64,000 bases of DNA. It comes from Puccinellia tenuiflora (lineage: Eukaryota > Streptophyta > Magnoliopsida > Poales > Poaceae). Under the pieces are notes generated by a model, which made no database searches, had not been told where the DNA came from, and saw nothing but the letters and a program-made list of their open reading frames with translations. The stretch is taken from assembly GCA_012064385.1 (NCBI GenBank), contig QRDG01000473.1:3054157-3118156 (forward strand), written 5' to 3'. Below, one piece after another: positions 46,500-56,618 of this stretch (position 1 is its first letter; the number at the start of each line of letters is the position of its first letter). The translations under genes and the position numbers were made by a program.

Positions 46500-47716
46500 T
46501 GATGTCTATGCACACTTCTATTCTTGTAGACTCTGTTGGGCCTACAAGCGCACAGGTTTGTAGGACAGCAGCAAATTCCCTTAAGTGAGTAACCCAAGGT
46601 TTATCAAATCCACGGGAGGAAGAGGTTGAACGTATCCTCTTTCAAGCAATCATGCAATTAAGATGCACGAACTCTCTTGTGTCCCGAACACACCTAATAC
46701 AATGACTAATTGTATAGGTGCACTAGTTCGGCGAAGAGATGTTGAAATATAGATAATATGGATGGTAAAAGCTGGTTTTGTAATTCTGTAATAAAAATGG
46801 CAGCAAGCGAACAAGTGGTAAAAGTGACTTAAAACGGTGTATCAATGCTTGGAAACAAGGCCTACGCTTCATACTTTCACTAGTGACTACTCTCAACATC
46901 ATTAACATAATTAAACACATGGTACTTCCCACAAAAGCATGCAAAGTAGACGTTACTCGGAACGGAAATCATTCTTTCGTGGATCAAATAGGATCAGAAT
47001 TGTGTAGGGCTACAAAAGCACACCTTAAAGTTCGTATTCCACATCTAGGGACAATGCACGTTGTCACTTACATCATCCAAAGATAGTACTAACAAATGCC
47101 ACAACCTATCTTTTGAATAGTCTCTTTCTAATACATCCACAGCATGCCCGCTATCACTTTCACACCATGGAGATTATACTAAACACAAGCATCAAGAAAC
47201 CTCATGATCTATTCGATCCCTGTCCCGGCAGGGTGTCAGAACAGGAACAATCTGACCCCCGAAACTTGTCGGCGATGACGGCGGAGCTCTGTATCGTATT
47301 TGGGAAATTCCTTCAGGGGTTAGTTTTTTTTCGTCGGGACTTAATTTATAGGCGTCGGAGGCGGACGAGGAGGTGCTCCAGGGCTAGGGGCGGGTCCTGG
47401 CCGCGGCCAACTTCCAGCCCGCAGCTGGGGGTTGCCCTTGGGCTATGGGCCTCCCCCGGGGTCGCCCTTCTGGCTCCGGTATTTATTTCTTCAATAAAAA
47501 ATCCCTATAAATTTTCGTCCAATTCCGAGAATATTTCCAGAAGTAACATTCTGCAACAAAAACAGGACAAAAACAGGAACTGCCACTAGGCATCTTGTCA
47601 ATAGGTTAGTTCAATAAAATTCCTCAAAATGATATAATAAGATAGTAAAACATGTGACATTGATAGTAAACAAGCATGGATCAATCAAAAATTATAGATA
47701 CGTTGGAGACGTATCA
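46500..47716 (-). mobile_element. Element F 5' LTR (Athila-like)
   Basis: On the minus strand it starts TGATACGTCTCCAACGTATC (47,716) and ends CATAGACATCA (46,500), 1,217 bp. A TATA box, TATAAATT, is on the minus strand at 47,343-47,350, next to a GC-rich block (about 47,250-47,480). It marks the right edge of the repeat stack; ATGCG (47,717-47,721) would be the TSD. Confidence 0.88.
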
Positions 47717-48430
47717 ATGCGCTGATAATTGATATCGATTCTGGCTAGAATGACGACTTAAGATTCTGGGCAAAGAAATATTTATTCACGGTCTACGTCG
47801 GTCATTGATATCGACATTGTCTGAGAACGGTCCTTGAACAAAGATATATGCATCTGTGAGAAGTAGCTCTAGAAGTGCATATGTCGGGAAGGGGGGGGGG
47901 GACGGCTGGTGAGTTTGTTCCAGGCCTCCTCCGTCATTAACGTATGCACGGAGTAACTCGAGCACTGCATTGGGAAAGCCTCATATTTCTGTCTATACTC
48001 CATGGCAAGCCTTGCATCAAGGTTGGAATATTGGAGTAAAATTAACGGGGTTTAGGGTTTAGTTTCTATTTTAGGAAATCAAGTTGTGTCCAAACTTATA
48101 TTTCAATTGAATGAAGTTGTATCAAATATTGAAATTTGATTTGTGTCCGCCCGTTTGGAGGGCGTCGGTATGAGAGGTAAGAAAAAAATGTCGTACAAGT
48201 GTCGACACCCCCAAAAAGGACACTGAGGGGGACCGGACACAATTTAGACAAACCCGATGCTCTTAGCATGGAGATGAAAGTCATATTTTCTTCAAGGTGT
48301 GCATGCGCTTTCTTTATTTTTGGCGCTCGTTGTTGTAAGAATCAAACTCCGGCGCGGCTGCTCATGTACAAACTTTTCTATTTGTCGTTTCTGCATGCAG
48401 CCCAAGTCGTCAGCCCACCCAAAAAACATA
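47717..48430. other. Low-copy intergenic DNA
   Basis: No gene or known repeat was recognised. There is a run of G residues near 47,885-47,900. Composition is balanced. Confidence 0.5.
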
Positions 48431-48524
48431 CTCCCTCCGATTCATAAAAAGTGCCGCCCACTTAGTACAAAGTTTGTACTAACTTAGTATAAAATTAGCG
48501 ACAATTTTTATAAATCGGAGGGAG
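48431..48524. mobile_element. Stowaway MITE (94 bp)
   Basis: CTCCCTCCG ... CGGAGGGAG inverted ends with TA on both sides (48,429-48,430 and 48,525-48,526). The interior CACTTAGTACAAAGTTTG is typical of the grass Stowaway family. Confidence 0.93.
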
Positions 48525-48526
48525 TA

Positions 48527-48813
48527 TTTCAATTTCAAAACACATACTTTCGAACCGAGAGTCCAAAGTAAAAGCAGTATTAACCGTAGTAATCCTTGTG
48601 ATGAGATGTTCCAAATTAGATCTTACATGTACACATTCTTATAATTATTTTTAAAAAGCAACTTTGTTCATGGAAAAGCAATTTTTGAGTTTAAAACTTG
48701 CCTTTTCATCAAAGAAGTTGCTTTTTAAAATATCTCCGATCGACAGACAATAGTTTTTGTAGACTTTCTCTCATAAAACTGACAAGTTGCTCATTGTTCG
48801 GATTAAAAACAAG

Positions 48814-48846
<33 letters not shown>

Positions 48847-49940
48847 ATCACATATTTTCCGTGTCTGCAGTAGAATATCAAGTTTATAGTACAAAGTTAT
48901 TTTTTGTGACAATATATATTACAAACCTGATTTTATAATAGAAAAGAAAATATAGTACAAAGTTGCTCTTCGAAAATAATCATTCGGATATGTCTTACAT
49001 ATGAGATCTTGCTTTTTGATGTTTTGGTGAACAAAACATGACGGTAAAATCGTTTAGTAATTTCATCGCTTGATTTTAAAAGCAAAGTTTTTAAATAAAA
49101 ACAAGTCCTCCTCACAATTTTTAATGTTTGTGATAGAAAAACAAGTTTATAGTACAAATTTTTTTTTGTCTCGGTTTATAGGACAAAGTTGTTTTTTCTT
49201 ATAGAAAAGCAGGTTTACATATCCTCTATCATATTTTTTTCACCGGATTCGAAGCGGGGCGGATAATGACCAGTTGTGCATTCGAGTATGGATATATCGG
49301 ACAATGGATTCAGAGCGAAAATAGAGCGGATTCGGACGGAAACAAAACTAATCGGGTAGATAGTTCGACAAAATGTCCTTAAAATAAATAAATATAACAA
49401 TAGAATGAACAAATATAACATGATCACATGACAACATATGTTCATATTGATATAGTAACTTCAACACATGACCTAAGGCAGCATCCACACATGTTTCATT
49501 AGCATAGTAGTAGCATAACAAATTTGTAATCGATAGTCTGTAATGGCTATATAAGTGAGTTGATAATTAACCGGCGAACTCGGGGACTTACTAACTATTA
49601 GTTGTTATATATTATCTTAATTTTTTTGATAAAAATCGGATTATTTGGTTAAATGATCAGATAATCCTAATTATTTTTTTGAATAATCCATATACGGATG
49701 CCACTGTACTTTACATTCCATATCCTATATCGTATGGGTGTTCGGAATCGAATATAATTATTCGTCGGATTTTTTCAAACCAGGTATGGATTCGTTAAAA
49801 TGTATATGGCAGTGGATTTGGTGTGGAAATTATCTTATTCGTTTACATCCTAATTCTTAAGTCTTATCAACTGAGTTTCTCTGTTCCTAATTGAAGGATG
49901 TTTTTATGACTAAATAAACTAAAAAAAATCTAAAAAGAAC
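48527..49940. other. AT-rich intergenic DNA
   Basis: No gene recognised. 48,814-48,844 is a C run followed by (CA)n. Between 48,640 and 49,210 words such as GTTTATAGTACAAAGTTG and GAAAAGCA recur, suggesting an old, decayed repeat. 49,620-49,850 has repeated GGATT/AATCC words. Confidence 0.5.
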
Positions 49941-49944
49941 TCTT

Positions 49945-50539
49945 TAACATAACGCGAACCGTCCCCCTTCGCCCCGAGAGCCAGGAGAGGCGATTAGAGT
50001 CCCCCGTCTCCCGTCGGCGGCGCCACCGTCGATCTGCCCCGCCTCTGTGGCCTGGCCATGGAGGCGCGGTGGATCTAGGCCCTCGTCGGTGGGAGGGCTC
50101 CATTTTTCTTGTTTTAGTGTCCAAGTTTGCTGGGGCGGCATTCTGCTGGTGGTGGCGGTGCTTCTTGCAATAATGTCTTTCCGGTTTCAGCCCCATCTCG
50201 ACGACGACGTCGAGAAGATTTTGGGAGTGGTGTAGTTCTCGAGGACTTCTTCTGGCGGTGGCGTTCTCCGGATCGTCATGGAGCTTCATTGGCGGTTTAT
50301 CCTTCTTCTTCGGCTCCTGAACGTTTGTGGTCTTCTTGACCCGTTTAGCGACTTTCCGTCCGCATCCAACAACGTCAGACCGCCTTTGGGAGGAGCGGCA
50401 GCGGCGGCGTGCCGTCGACACGGTCTGGGGGTTGAAGACGAAGAGCATCCAACGATCTCATTGTAATTTTTGTTTGTGTTTGGGTGTTTTGTATTGTTCG
50501 GTGTTTTTTTAATGCCAGGCTACTTTTCGCAAAAAAAAA
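49945..50539 (+). mobile_element. Probable 5'-truncated non-LTR retroposon
   Basis: GC-rich sequence ends with a T-rich 3' UTR (ATTTTTGTTTGTGTTTGGGT) and nine A residues (50,531-50,539), the shape of a truncated LINE copy on the plus strand. The left end is uncertain and no clear TSD was found. Open frames across it lack recognisable domains. Confidence 0.45.
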
Positions 50540-50558
50540 TGCTGAAATAAATCTACCT

Positions 50559-50625
50559 ACTCCCTCTGATGCATAAAAATTGTTGTCCACTTAGTATAAA
50601 GTTAGTATTTTTTTCTCTATCTCAA
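50559..50625. mobile_element. Broken Stowaway MITE (one end only)
   Basis: TACTCCCTCTGATGCATAAA followed by GTCCACTTAGTATAAAG resembles the left half of the element at 48,431-48,524. No matching right terminus follows. Confidence 0.65.
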
Positions 50626-50689
50626 TCACTCCCAGCCTAAAGATTACCTCTCTTATAATCCGATCGAATTAGACGCTACTAGCAATCAG

Positions 50690-51078
50690 TAGAAGCACCT
50701 CTCATATCTCCCTCTCCTTTCATTTTCTAGCAAAAACAGACCTAGAAGACCCCAATCAGCAGCCGATTCCTCTGATTCTTTCGAACAAGCTAAGCACGAG
50801 CGGCCACCTCCCCTCGTCTCGTCTCCCTCGTCCGCCGACACACCACCAAATCGAGCGGCCTCCGCCTCCTCGTTCTCCATTTTTTTCAGGTAGGACGCAG
50901 CACAAGGAAGAAAAAGATGCAAGACCTGCAAATTTTCCTTCCGGCGGCGGCGGCGGCGGCGCAGTACAGGAAGAAGAGGAAACCCCTCGCGATTTCTCCT
51001 TCCGAGCAGCGCGGGATGGACCGGCGCGACCTGCCTACCCTTCCCAAGGTTCGCAAATTAGTCTCGCATGGTGATTAG
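50690..51078 (+). pseudogene. Possible 5' fragment of a gene
   Basis: A CT-rich, UTR-like stretch is followed by ATG at 50,917 and a 53-codon frame with six alanines from a GCG repeat and a basic RKKRK cluster. It ends at a TAG (51,076-51,078), or splices at one of the GT sites near 51,050. No downstream exon was found, and no family recognised. It may be a truncated gene start or chance. Confidence 0.3.
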
Positions 51079-51199
51079 GGTGACTCTCTATTTTTTCCTT
51101 GTGCGTTGGTGACTGGGTTGGAGGGATTTTTTTCGCCCAAATAAGTCATCAAATTTCGATTCGGTGACCCAGATAGCTACTGCATTAGACTTGCTCTAA

Positions 51200-51377
51200 C
51201 ACACTACTCATCCCAGGACTTCTGCGTATATATATAATTTGAAGTAAAGAGAATACGGTAGACAACCGTAAGTTCAACAAAAAAATTAGGAAGTTCTTTT
51301 ACACAACGAGAGTAGAACTAGAAGGCCATTGTTGATAGTATACAGGAGCAGATTTTACTCCCTAGCACATATGGTAA
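51200..51377 (+). repeat. Direct duplication, copy 1
   Basis: It matches 51,889-52,050 (shared words include ATCCCAGGACTT, TTACACAACGAGAGTAGAAC and CCTAGCACATATG) with many small differences. The two copies are about 690 bp apart with a MITE in between. No coding content. Confidence 0.85.
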
Positions 51378-51599
51378 TTTTTGTGACGTCAAATTTCACT
51401 TCGCCTAGAACTAGCTTTGCACTGGTGAGCATGGCATATTGACGAGTTGTCTTCATCTTCAAGAACTAGTTGTTTTGTAAAACATTTATTTATTCTAGGA
51501 TAACATAATTTTCTTCAGAAGCCTCTAACAACGAATTCTGCCCTCGAAGGTTTCCACAATCAACGGCTGTTCTGCTTTCATATAGTATATGTCATCCTA

Positions 51600-51759
51600 C
51601 TACCTCCGTTCCATAATGTAAGCCTTTTTAGCATTTCTCTTTCCATCCGTATCTATACATGTTTTAGTGTAAGGTTCAAATGAATCTTACACTAAAACAT
51701 GTCTAGATATGGATGGAAAGAGAAATGCTAAAAAGGCTTACATTATGGAACGGAGGTAG
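51600..51759. mobile_element. MITE, near-perfect palindrome (160 bp)
   Basis: The ends CTACCTCCGTTCC and GGAACGGAGGTAG are flanked by TA on both sides. The two halves are complementary almost throughout, so the strand can fold into one long hairpin. Stowaway/Mariner-like by terminus and TA target. Confidence 0.92.
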
Positions 51760-51888
51760 TAAGACTGATGAATAGTTGCAGTGCCTCAAATGGATTCTAA
51801 CAAATAATGTAGTTGATTTGAGGCTGATGTGATTACCTCCTGGTTCATTGTTGGGGATAAGCATACCACAGGAGCTTTCTATACAGAA

Positions 51889-52050
51889 ACTACACTACTG
51901 ATCCCAGGACTTTTGCAAATATAAATTCAAGTAAATAGTATACGGTAGAGAACTATAAGTTCAGCAAAAAATACAAGCTCTTTTACACAACGAGAGTAGA
52001 ACTAGATGGCCCTTGTTTCTAATATACAAGAGCAGAGAGCTTACTTCCTA
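51889..52050 (+). repeat. Direct duplication, copy 2
   Basis: Second copy of 51,200-51,377, lying within about 100 bp of the 3' end of the flavin monooxygenase gene. It may represent a duplicated 3' flank of that gene. Confidence 0.85.
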
Positions 52051-52144
52051 GCACATATGAGCCTTGACATGAAGATGTCTCAAAGATATCAGTAGTCTAA
52101 CACACTTGGCCCCTTAAACTACATATAGAAAGGCTAATTTAGCC

Positions 52145-53561
52145 CTACATAGAGCCTATCACAGATTTTATGTCATTGGCGATATTCTTGGCATCCGCGG
52201 CAATACCAGCCAAGCCTCTCCTCGCCAATCCAGCACAATAGAGCCTATTTCACCTTTCCAATGGTTTGGATATTCTTTGGTCGGCAGTCCATTGTCATTT
52301 AACATGCTCTCACCATTCTGCACTCATAAATAGCATATAAATTGGTTAGAAGATCTAACAAGTGTCGCTTAAAATGGAATCTTACTTAGGAAAAAAAAAA
52401 TCAATTGATAGTACCTTGAGCCACATATTTGCGGTGCTCTTGTATCCAGTTGCAAACACGATTGCGTCAAATGAGATTTCGTCCCCGCTTTGAAATTTAA
52501 CTATATTGCTCATGATTTTACTAATGCTTCCTTGAACCTATAAGAGGTAAAGAAAATGTTAATAAACTGGCATAGTAAAATATATAAGATTTATATCATG
52601 TCCGAGGATATACTTACTTGGATGATGCCTTTTTTTATCAACCCAACAGTGCCAACATCAATCACAGCGGATCGGCCTGTTTTTGACTTGAGTATCATTG
52701 GGCCCATTTTTGGCATTGTGATGCCATGCCTTGATAGGTCTCCAAAAATTAATTTGGCTGCCGTAACCAGGAGGTTATCCACTAGATACAGTGGAAGATG
52801 GTTGGCTAGTGTCATACCCAACCGCATTAGTTCCTTTGTCATTACCTGAATCTGCAGCCACAAATGCAAGATAAAAAATATCATTCTGGTGGTAATAATA
52901 CTAAGAAATTGTACCTCTGTTACCAAATAAAATTATGTAGTGAACATACCGGGCTTCGTATAACAATCGAAGTATTGGCACCATGGGTCGCAAGGTCGTA
53001 AGCGATTTCCATCCCAGAGTTGCCAGATCCGATGACCAACACACTCTTACCAGAGAAGCTCTTGCCTGACTTGTACCTTGACGAGTGGATGGCCTCACCC
53101 GGAAAACTGTCCAGTCCAGGGATCACCGGAATATTCTCTGCACTATTTTCACCACTTGCCACAACAAGGAACTTTGCAATAAAGTTCATTGTTGTACACT
53201 CTGCCATGTCACGAGCCACTATAGACCAACACTTGTTATCATTGTCATATGTGGATGACTCCACGCTAGTGAGATACTTGGGTTGAATATTGAAACGCAT
53301 CATATAGTCATCCAAGTACTTGACAAACATGGCTTTTGGTATGTATGTTGGTGCATCTGATGGGTATGACATGTGCGGTAACTCACAGAACTCTTTTGCA
53401 AGATGCAGCTTCAAGCGATCATAAGCGCGGTTACGCCAAAGTGACGCGCTGCAGTCCTCGCGCTCGACGATGACATAGGGAATAGAGAATTGGGTAAGGC
53501 ACGCTGCCGTCGCGAGACCTGCTGGACCAGCACCAACAATCAGCACGGCAACGTTCTCCAT
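52145..53561 (-). pseudogene. YUCCA-type flavin monooxygenase (frameshift in last exon)
   Basis: Family role: NADPH- and FAD-dependent conversion of indole-3-pyruvate to the auxin indole-3-acetic acid. Exons (minus): 53,561-52,950, 52,851-52,618, 52,537-52,415 and 52,317-52,168. All introns are GT-AG and phase 0, giving 372 codons, near the usual YUCCA length. Visible motifs: FAD site GAGPAGLA (residues 10-17), SLWRNRAYDRLKLHL, FMO signature FPGEAIHSSRYKSG, NADPH site GSGNSGMEIA, and FATGY in exon 3. The start MENVAVLIVG is preferred; an in-frame ATG 52 codons upstream adds a low-complexity stretch unlike family members. In exon 4 a one-base loss near 52,240 shifts the frame: the conserved C-terminal block (LYCAGLARRGLAGIA type) is present in another frame ending at 52,145. 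Activity is therefore doubtful unless this is a sequencing error. Most like the YUC10/11 group. Confidence 0.9.
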
Positions 53562-54596
53562 TGCAAAGACGTGATTGGCAAAGTTATGGGATCGGGGTGC
53601 TGGTAGGCTAGGAGATTTAGAATATGAAGAGGTGTTTGTCGCTGGGTGCTGGCTGGATGAATCTTTGGATGAGATGGCCTCATATATATGAGGGATATAT
53701 ATGCTTGTTGATGTCATCTATCAATTCTGTTTCGTGTATGCTTCCAGATTAAGGGGCGTAGAAAAAAGGTAATGATCAGTTAGCGCATATAACCTGCTCT
53801 ATCCAGATCCTCTATTAATTGGAATGTTATAAATGCCATTGTTCATGAAAGTACGTCCTGATACAGAATAGGTAAGAAACTATATATCTTGATTGTCTAC
53901 ATTCTTATGGAAACTTACCAGCCATACTTGGTATGTTTACCGTACAGTTGATTAGCGTTTCTTTCCTTACCTATTGTCATCAATGAAAATATTTATAGGA
54001 CAAATATATGCACAGTACAGTTGATTAGTGTTTCTTTCCTTACTTACGTCATCAATGAAAATTAATAGAGGTATATCTTATCCAAATGTTGATGCATGGT
54101 GGACAAAGATATGTACAGAGTATATATTATCCAAATGTTTCTTACCTTTCCTGCACTTGGTAGGATAAGGACGAGTCAACGTTCCTCAACATTTTGAGAA
54201 AAACGGTTTCCCAACATGCATATATAGACAGAATATTATTACCCTAGTGCCAATATGAGGCTTTAGCACGGAGATTAAGTGCATCATCGCTTGCCAGCAT
54301 TCCGCATTAGACTAAGCAGACCACAAGATTTCTCCGTAGCTAGAAAAAATTGCAAAAAATCCATGTTTCAAAAGAGCACAAATCTTATAAAAAATCAACC
54401 GGTCTTGCGTAATACTTGGGACTAATCGGCGAACTTACGCTGGCTAGTGGCTGAAGATGTTTCTGATCGGTGTATCTTGCCGTTAGGCTGACGTGGCACG
54501 AGGAAAATGGTCAAGGGAGAGGGCTATGAGACTGATTCTAAAATTTTGGTATTTTTTTACAATTTAGAAGGACCAACTTATCGGAAATTCACAATG
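53562..54596 (-). promoter_or_regulatory. Upstream region of the YUCCA-like gene
   Basis: TA-rich words CATATATATGAGG and ATATATAT at about 53,670-53,705 could serve as TATA boxes for the minus-strand gene. Farther out, the words TTAGCGTTTCTTTCCTTAC and TTAGTGTTTCTTTCCTTAC (53,952 and 54,026) are a short direct repeat. Otherwise nothing recognisable. Confidence 0.4.
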
Positions 54597-54978
54597 GTAC
54601 CTGAGGTCACATGCTCCTGTTTTTTTGGACAAAATAAAAAAATAGTAAAATATTATTAAAAATTCTAAAAAAAATTAAAGACATACACATATGAGTTATT
54701 CATACTCGTGAATTTTTTCGAAATGAAAAAACATTTCCTGCGCTCTGTGCAAAAAAGACAAATCAGTGTTTTTAAAAATGTGTTTTTAAATATATTTTGA
54801 CCACTCATTTTGTTCTTTTTGTACAGAGCGCAGGAAATTTCTTTTCATTACAAAATTTTGCACGAAGGTGAACAATGCATATGTGTGCCTCCAATTTTTT
54901 TTAGAAATTTTAATATTTTACTATTTTTTTTATTTTCGTTAAAAATAAGAGTAGCATGTGAGTTCGGATGCAAAACCG
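54597..54978. repeat. Fold-back inverted repeat
   Basis: The left arm (54,597-54,765) and right arm (54,822-54,978) are imperfect reverse complements. Shared words include TTTCCTGCGCTCTGT / ACAGAGCGCAGGAAA, and AATAGTAAAATATT with its complement. Probably a fold-back or MITE-like element; no target duplication was defined. Confidence 0.8.
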
Positions 54979-55770
54979 TTTCTCCCCCAACTTATAATAT
55001 TTCTATATAAAAATCGTCCATCCCCACTGCCGGTGGTTCTCCGGACAGGCGCCGGCGCGCCGCTCCTTCACGACGCTTACATGGTCGTGCAGGCCGCCCT
55101 GCCGGCGCGCTTACATGGATGCATGCGTGGCTAACGCAATACGTGGAGCTCGTGGACGACACGAGCGAGGAGCTGGGTCTGGCGGAGCTGATGCTGTGGC
55201 TGCGGCCACGCTAGCTGGTGTCGTCGTTGTGGTCAATGCTTAGACGATCGAATTAACCAGTGATTTAGACTGCCTCACCGTCCCCTATTTTTACGGTTTT
55301 ACCTAAAGCGTCGTCATCTCTCTCCCTTTGAGAGGTGCTTCACGCTGCTCAAAGGAATCGAGCCAGGTTTCCCCCAATCGTCTGTTCTTAATCAGATGAG
55401 AGAGCAAAGAGAAAACTCAGAGAAGACGGGGGATGACCAGGTCACTTTGCAAAACACGTACACCGATCACATGAATAAAGCAAATAGGAAGCACGAAGCA
55501 CAGTACATAAACCAGCGGTATATGTTCATGTGTTCAAGCCATTGTGCAAACACAGTTAAGCTACCCGTAAGCAAGGAATAACACACCACATATACAATAT
55601 AAGAACATGATACAGTAAAAATATATCTGTTCATATCTTCTAAATGACTGAGATAGTAAATCTTGCACAAGTAAACCATCTACTTATCTACAACGTAACC
55701 ATACAGCAATGCTCAGAAGCAGAACCAGGATTAATCCAAGCCAATATGGCCAATGTGACCAAACAATGTA
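54979..55770. other. Intergenic, with a GC-rich patch
   Basis: 55,010-55,215 is GC-rich and has a short open end (VELVDDTSEELGLAELMLWL, then stop) that looks like gene-derived sequence of unknown origin. A possible start or splice context is absent. The remainder holds nothing recognisable. Confidence 0.35.
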
Positions 55771-55864
55771 CTACCTCCGATCCTAAAAAAATGTAGCTAG
55801 GAGCGTTAGGAACATGTGCTGCGTATGTACCATTCTTCCGACACTCAATACGGATCGGAGGGAG
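55771..55864. mobile_element. Stowaway-like MITE (94 bp)
   Basis: CTACCTCCGATCC ... GGATCGGAGGGAG inverted ends with TA on each side (55,769-55,770 and 55,865-55,866). The interior is not palindromic. Confidence 0.88.
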
Positions 55865-56073
55865 TAACGTATTAAACCCTAGAAGCTTGGATAAGTAAAC
55901 ATGGAAATTAGCAGAACTAGTAGGCACCATTTAAACGTGACATAGCTTAAACAGAAACATATAAGTAAGTAAACAGTACATCCCTCCAACCCCTATACTC
56001 CCTAGAATTGGAGCGTTCTCAGACATCCAACCGATTTGAGTCGCTTGAGCAAGCTACGTGTCGAGCTACAGAT

Positions 56074-56140
56074 TCAATTTTTAGAGTTGGTTGGTTTGAA
56101 GTCAAAGGTCATCCTCGAAAAAAAAAGTGTGGTGGTTTCT
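56074..56140 (+). repeat. Short direct repeat, copy 1 (copy 2 at 58,276-58,350)
   Basis: TTAGAGTTGGTTGGTTTG ... GTCATCCTCGAAAAA ... GTGTGGTGGTT is repeated with small changes at 58,276-58,350. It could be the remains of a dispersed repeat or a local duplication. Confidence 0.7.
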
Positions 56141-56366
56141 CTCCTGTTTCGCCACCGACCCGCTCCTATTCCTCCCCCAAGGTTCCTGCATAGAGAGTGC
56201 CGGTGAATACGGCAGGATAAGCGACGGCCGGCGGCCGCCCACACATCCCTCCCCAGCTATCCTCTTCCCCTTACTCTCGTCCTCCTCTCCTCCAGATTCT
56301 AGCCAACCCCCTCTTCCTCTGATTCCAGCTGCCGCCGGCCATCTCCAGCGCAAGAGGAGGCCGAGC

Positions 56367-56618
56367 ATGGGGGCAGCGGAGGGGCCGCAGATGCACGGCG
56401 GCTTGGAGGTTCCGAGGGCGCTGCCTCTATATTTTCTGAGCTGCCTCCGCCCTCATCTTGGGGCGACGGAGATGAGGAGTAGGACGTCCAGGAGTAGCGC
56501 CACCTCGAACCTCGCCTCCCCCGCGTTGCCTCCGCCTCCTTGCCGACCTTGCATCGGGGGAGATGAGGAGCAGGATGTCCACGTCATCCTCCTCTCTGGT
56601 ATGTTTTGCAGACCCTGA
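56367..56618 (+). CDS. Possible first exon, hypothetical
   Basis: An 83-codon plus-strand frame starts MGAAEGPQMHGGLEVPRALP after a CT-rich, GC-rich leader. It ends at TGA, but a splice donor (GGTATG near 56,601) lies just before. It contains two related segments around GAGATGAGGAG. No domain recognised and no downstream exon assigned. Could equally be a chance frame in GC-rich sequence. Confidence 0.25.
   Translation: MGAAEGPQMHGGLEVPRALPLYFLSCLRPHLGATEMRSRTSRSSATSNLASPALPPPPCRPCIGGDEEQDVHVILLSGMFCRP

Noticed and set aside
49930..50448. 172-codon minus-strand frame
   Set aside because: Arg-rich shadow frame of a GC-rich retroposon; no domain or conserved start context.
53562..53717. Earlier in-frame ATG of the YUCCA-like gene (53,717)
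   Set aside because: The added 52 residues are Ser-rich and unlike family N-termini, while MENVAVLIVG places the FAD motif at the usual distance; the upstream ATG also lies close to the TATA-like words.
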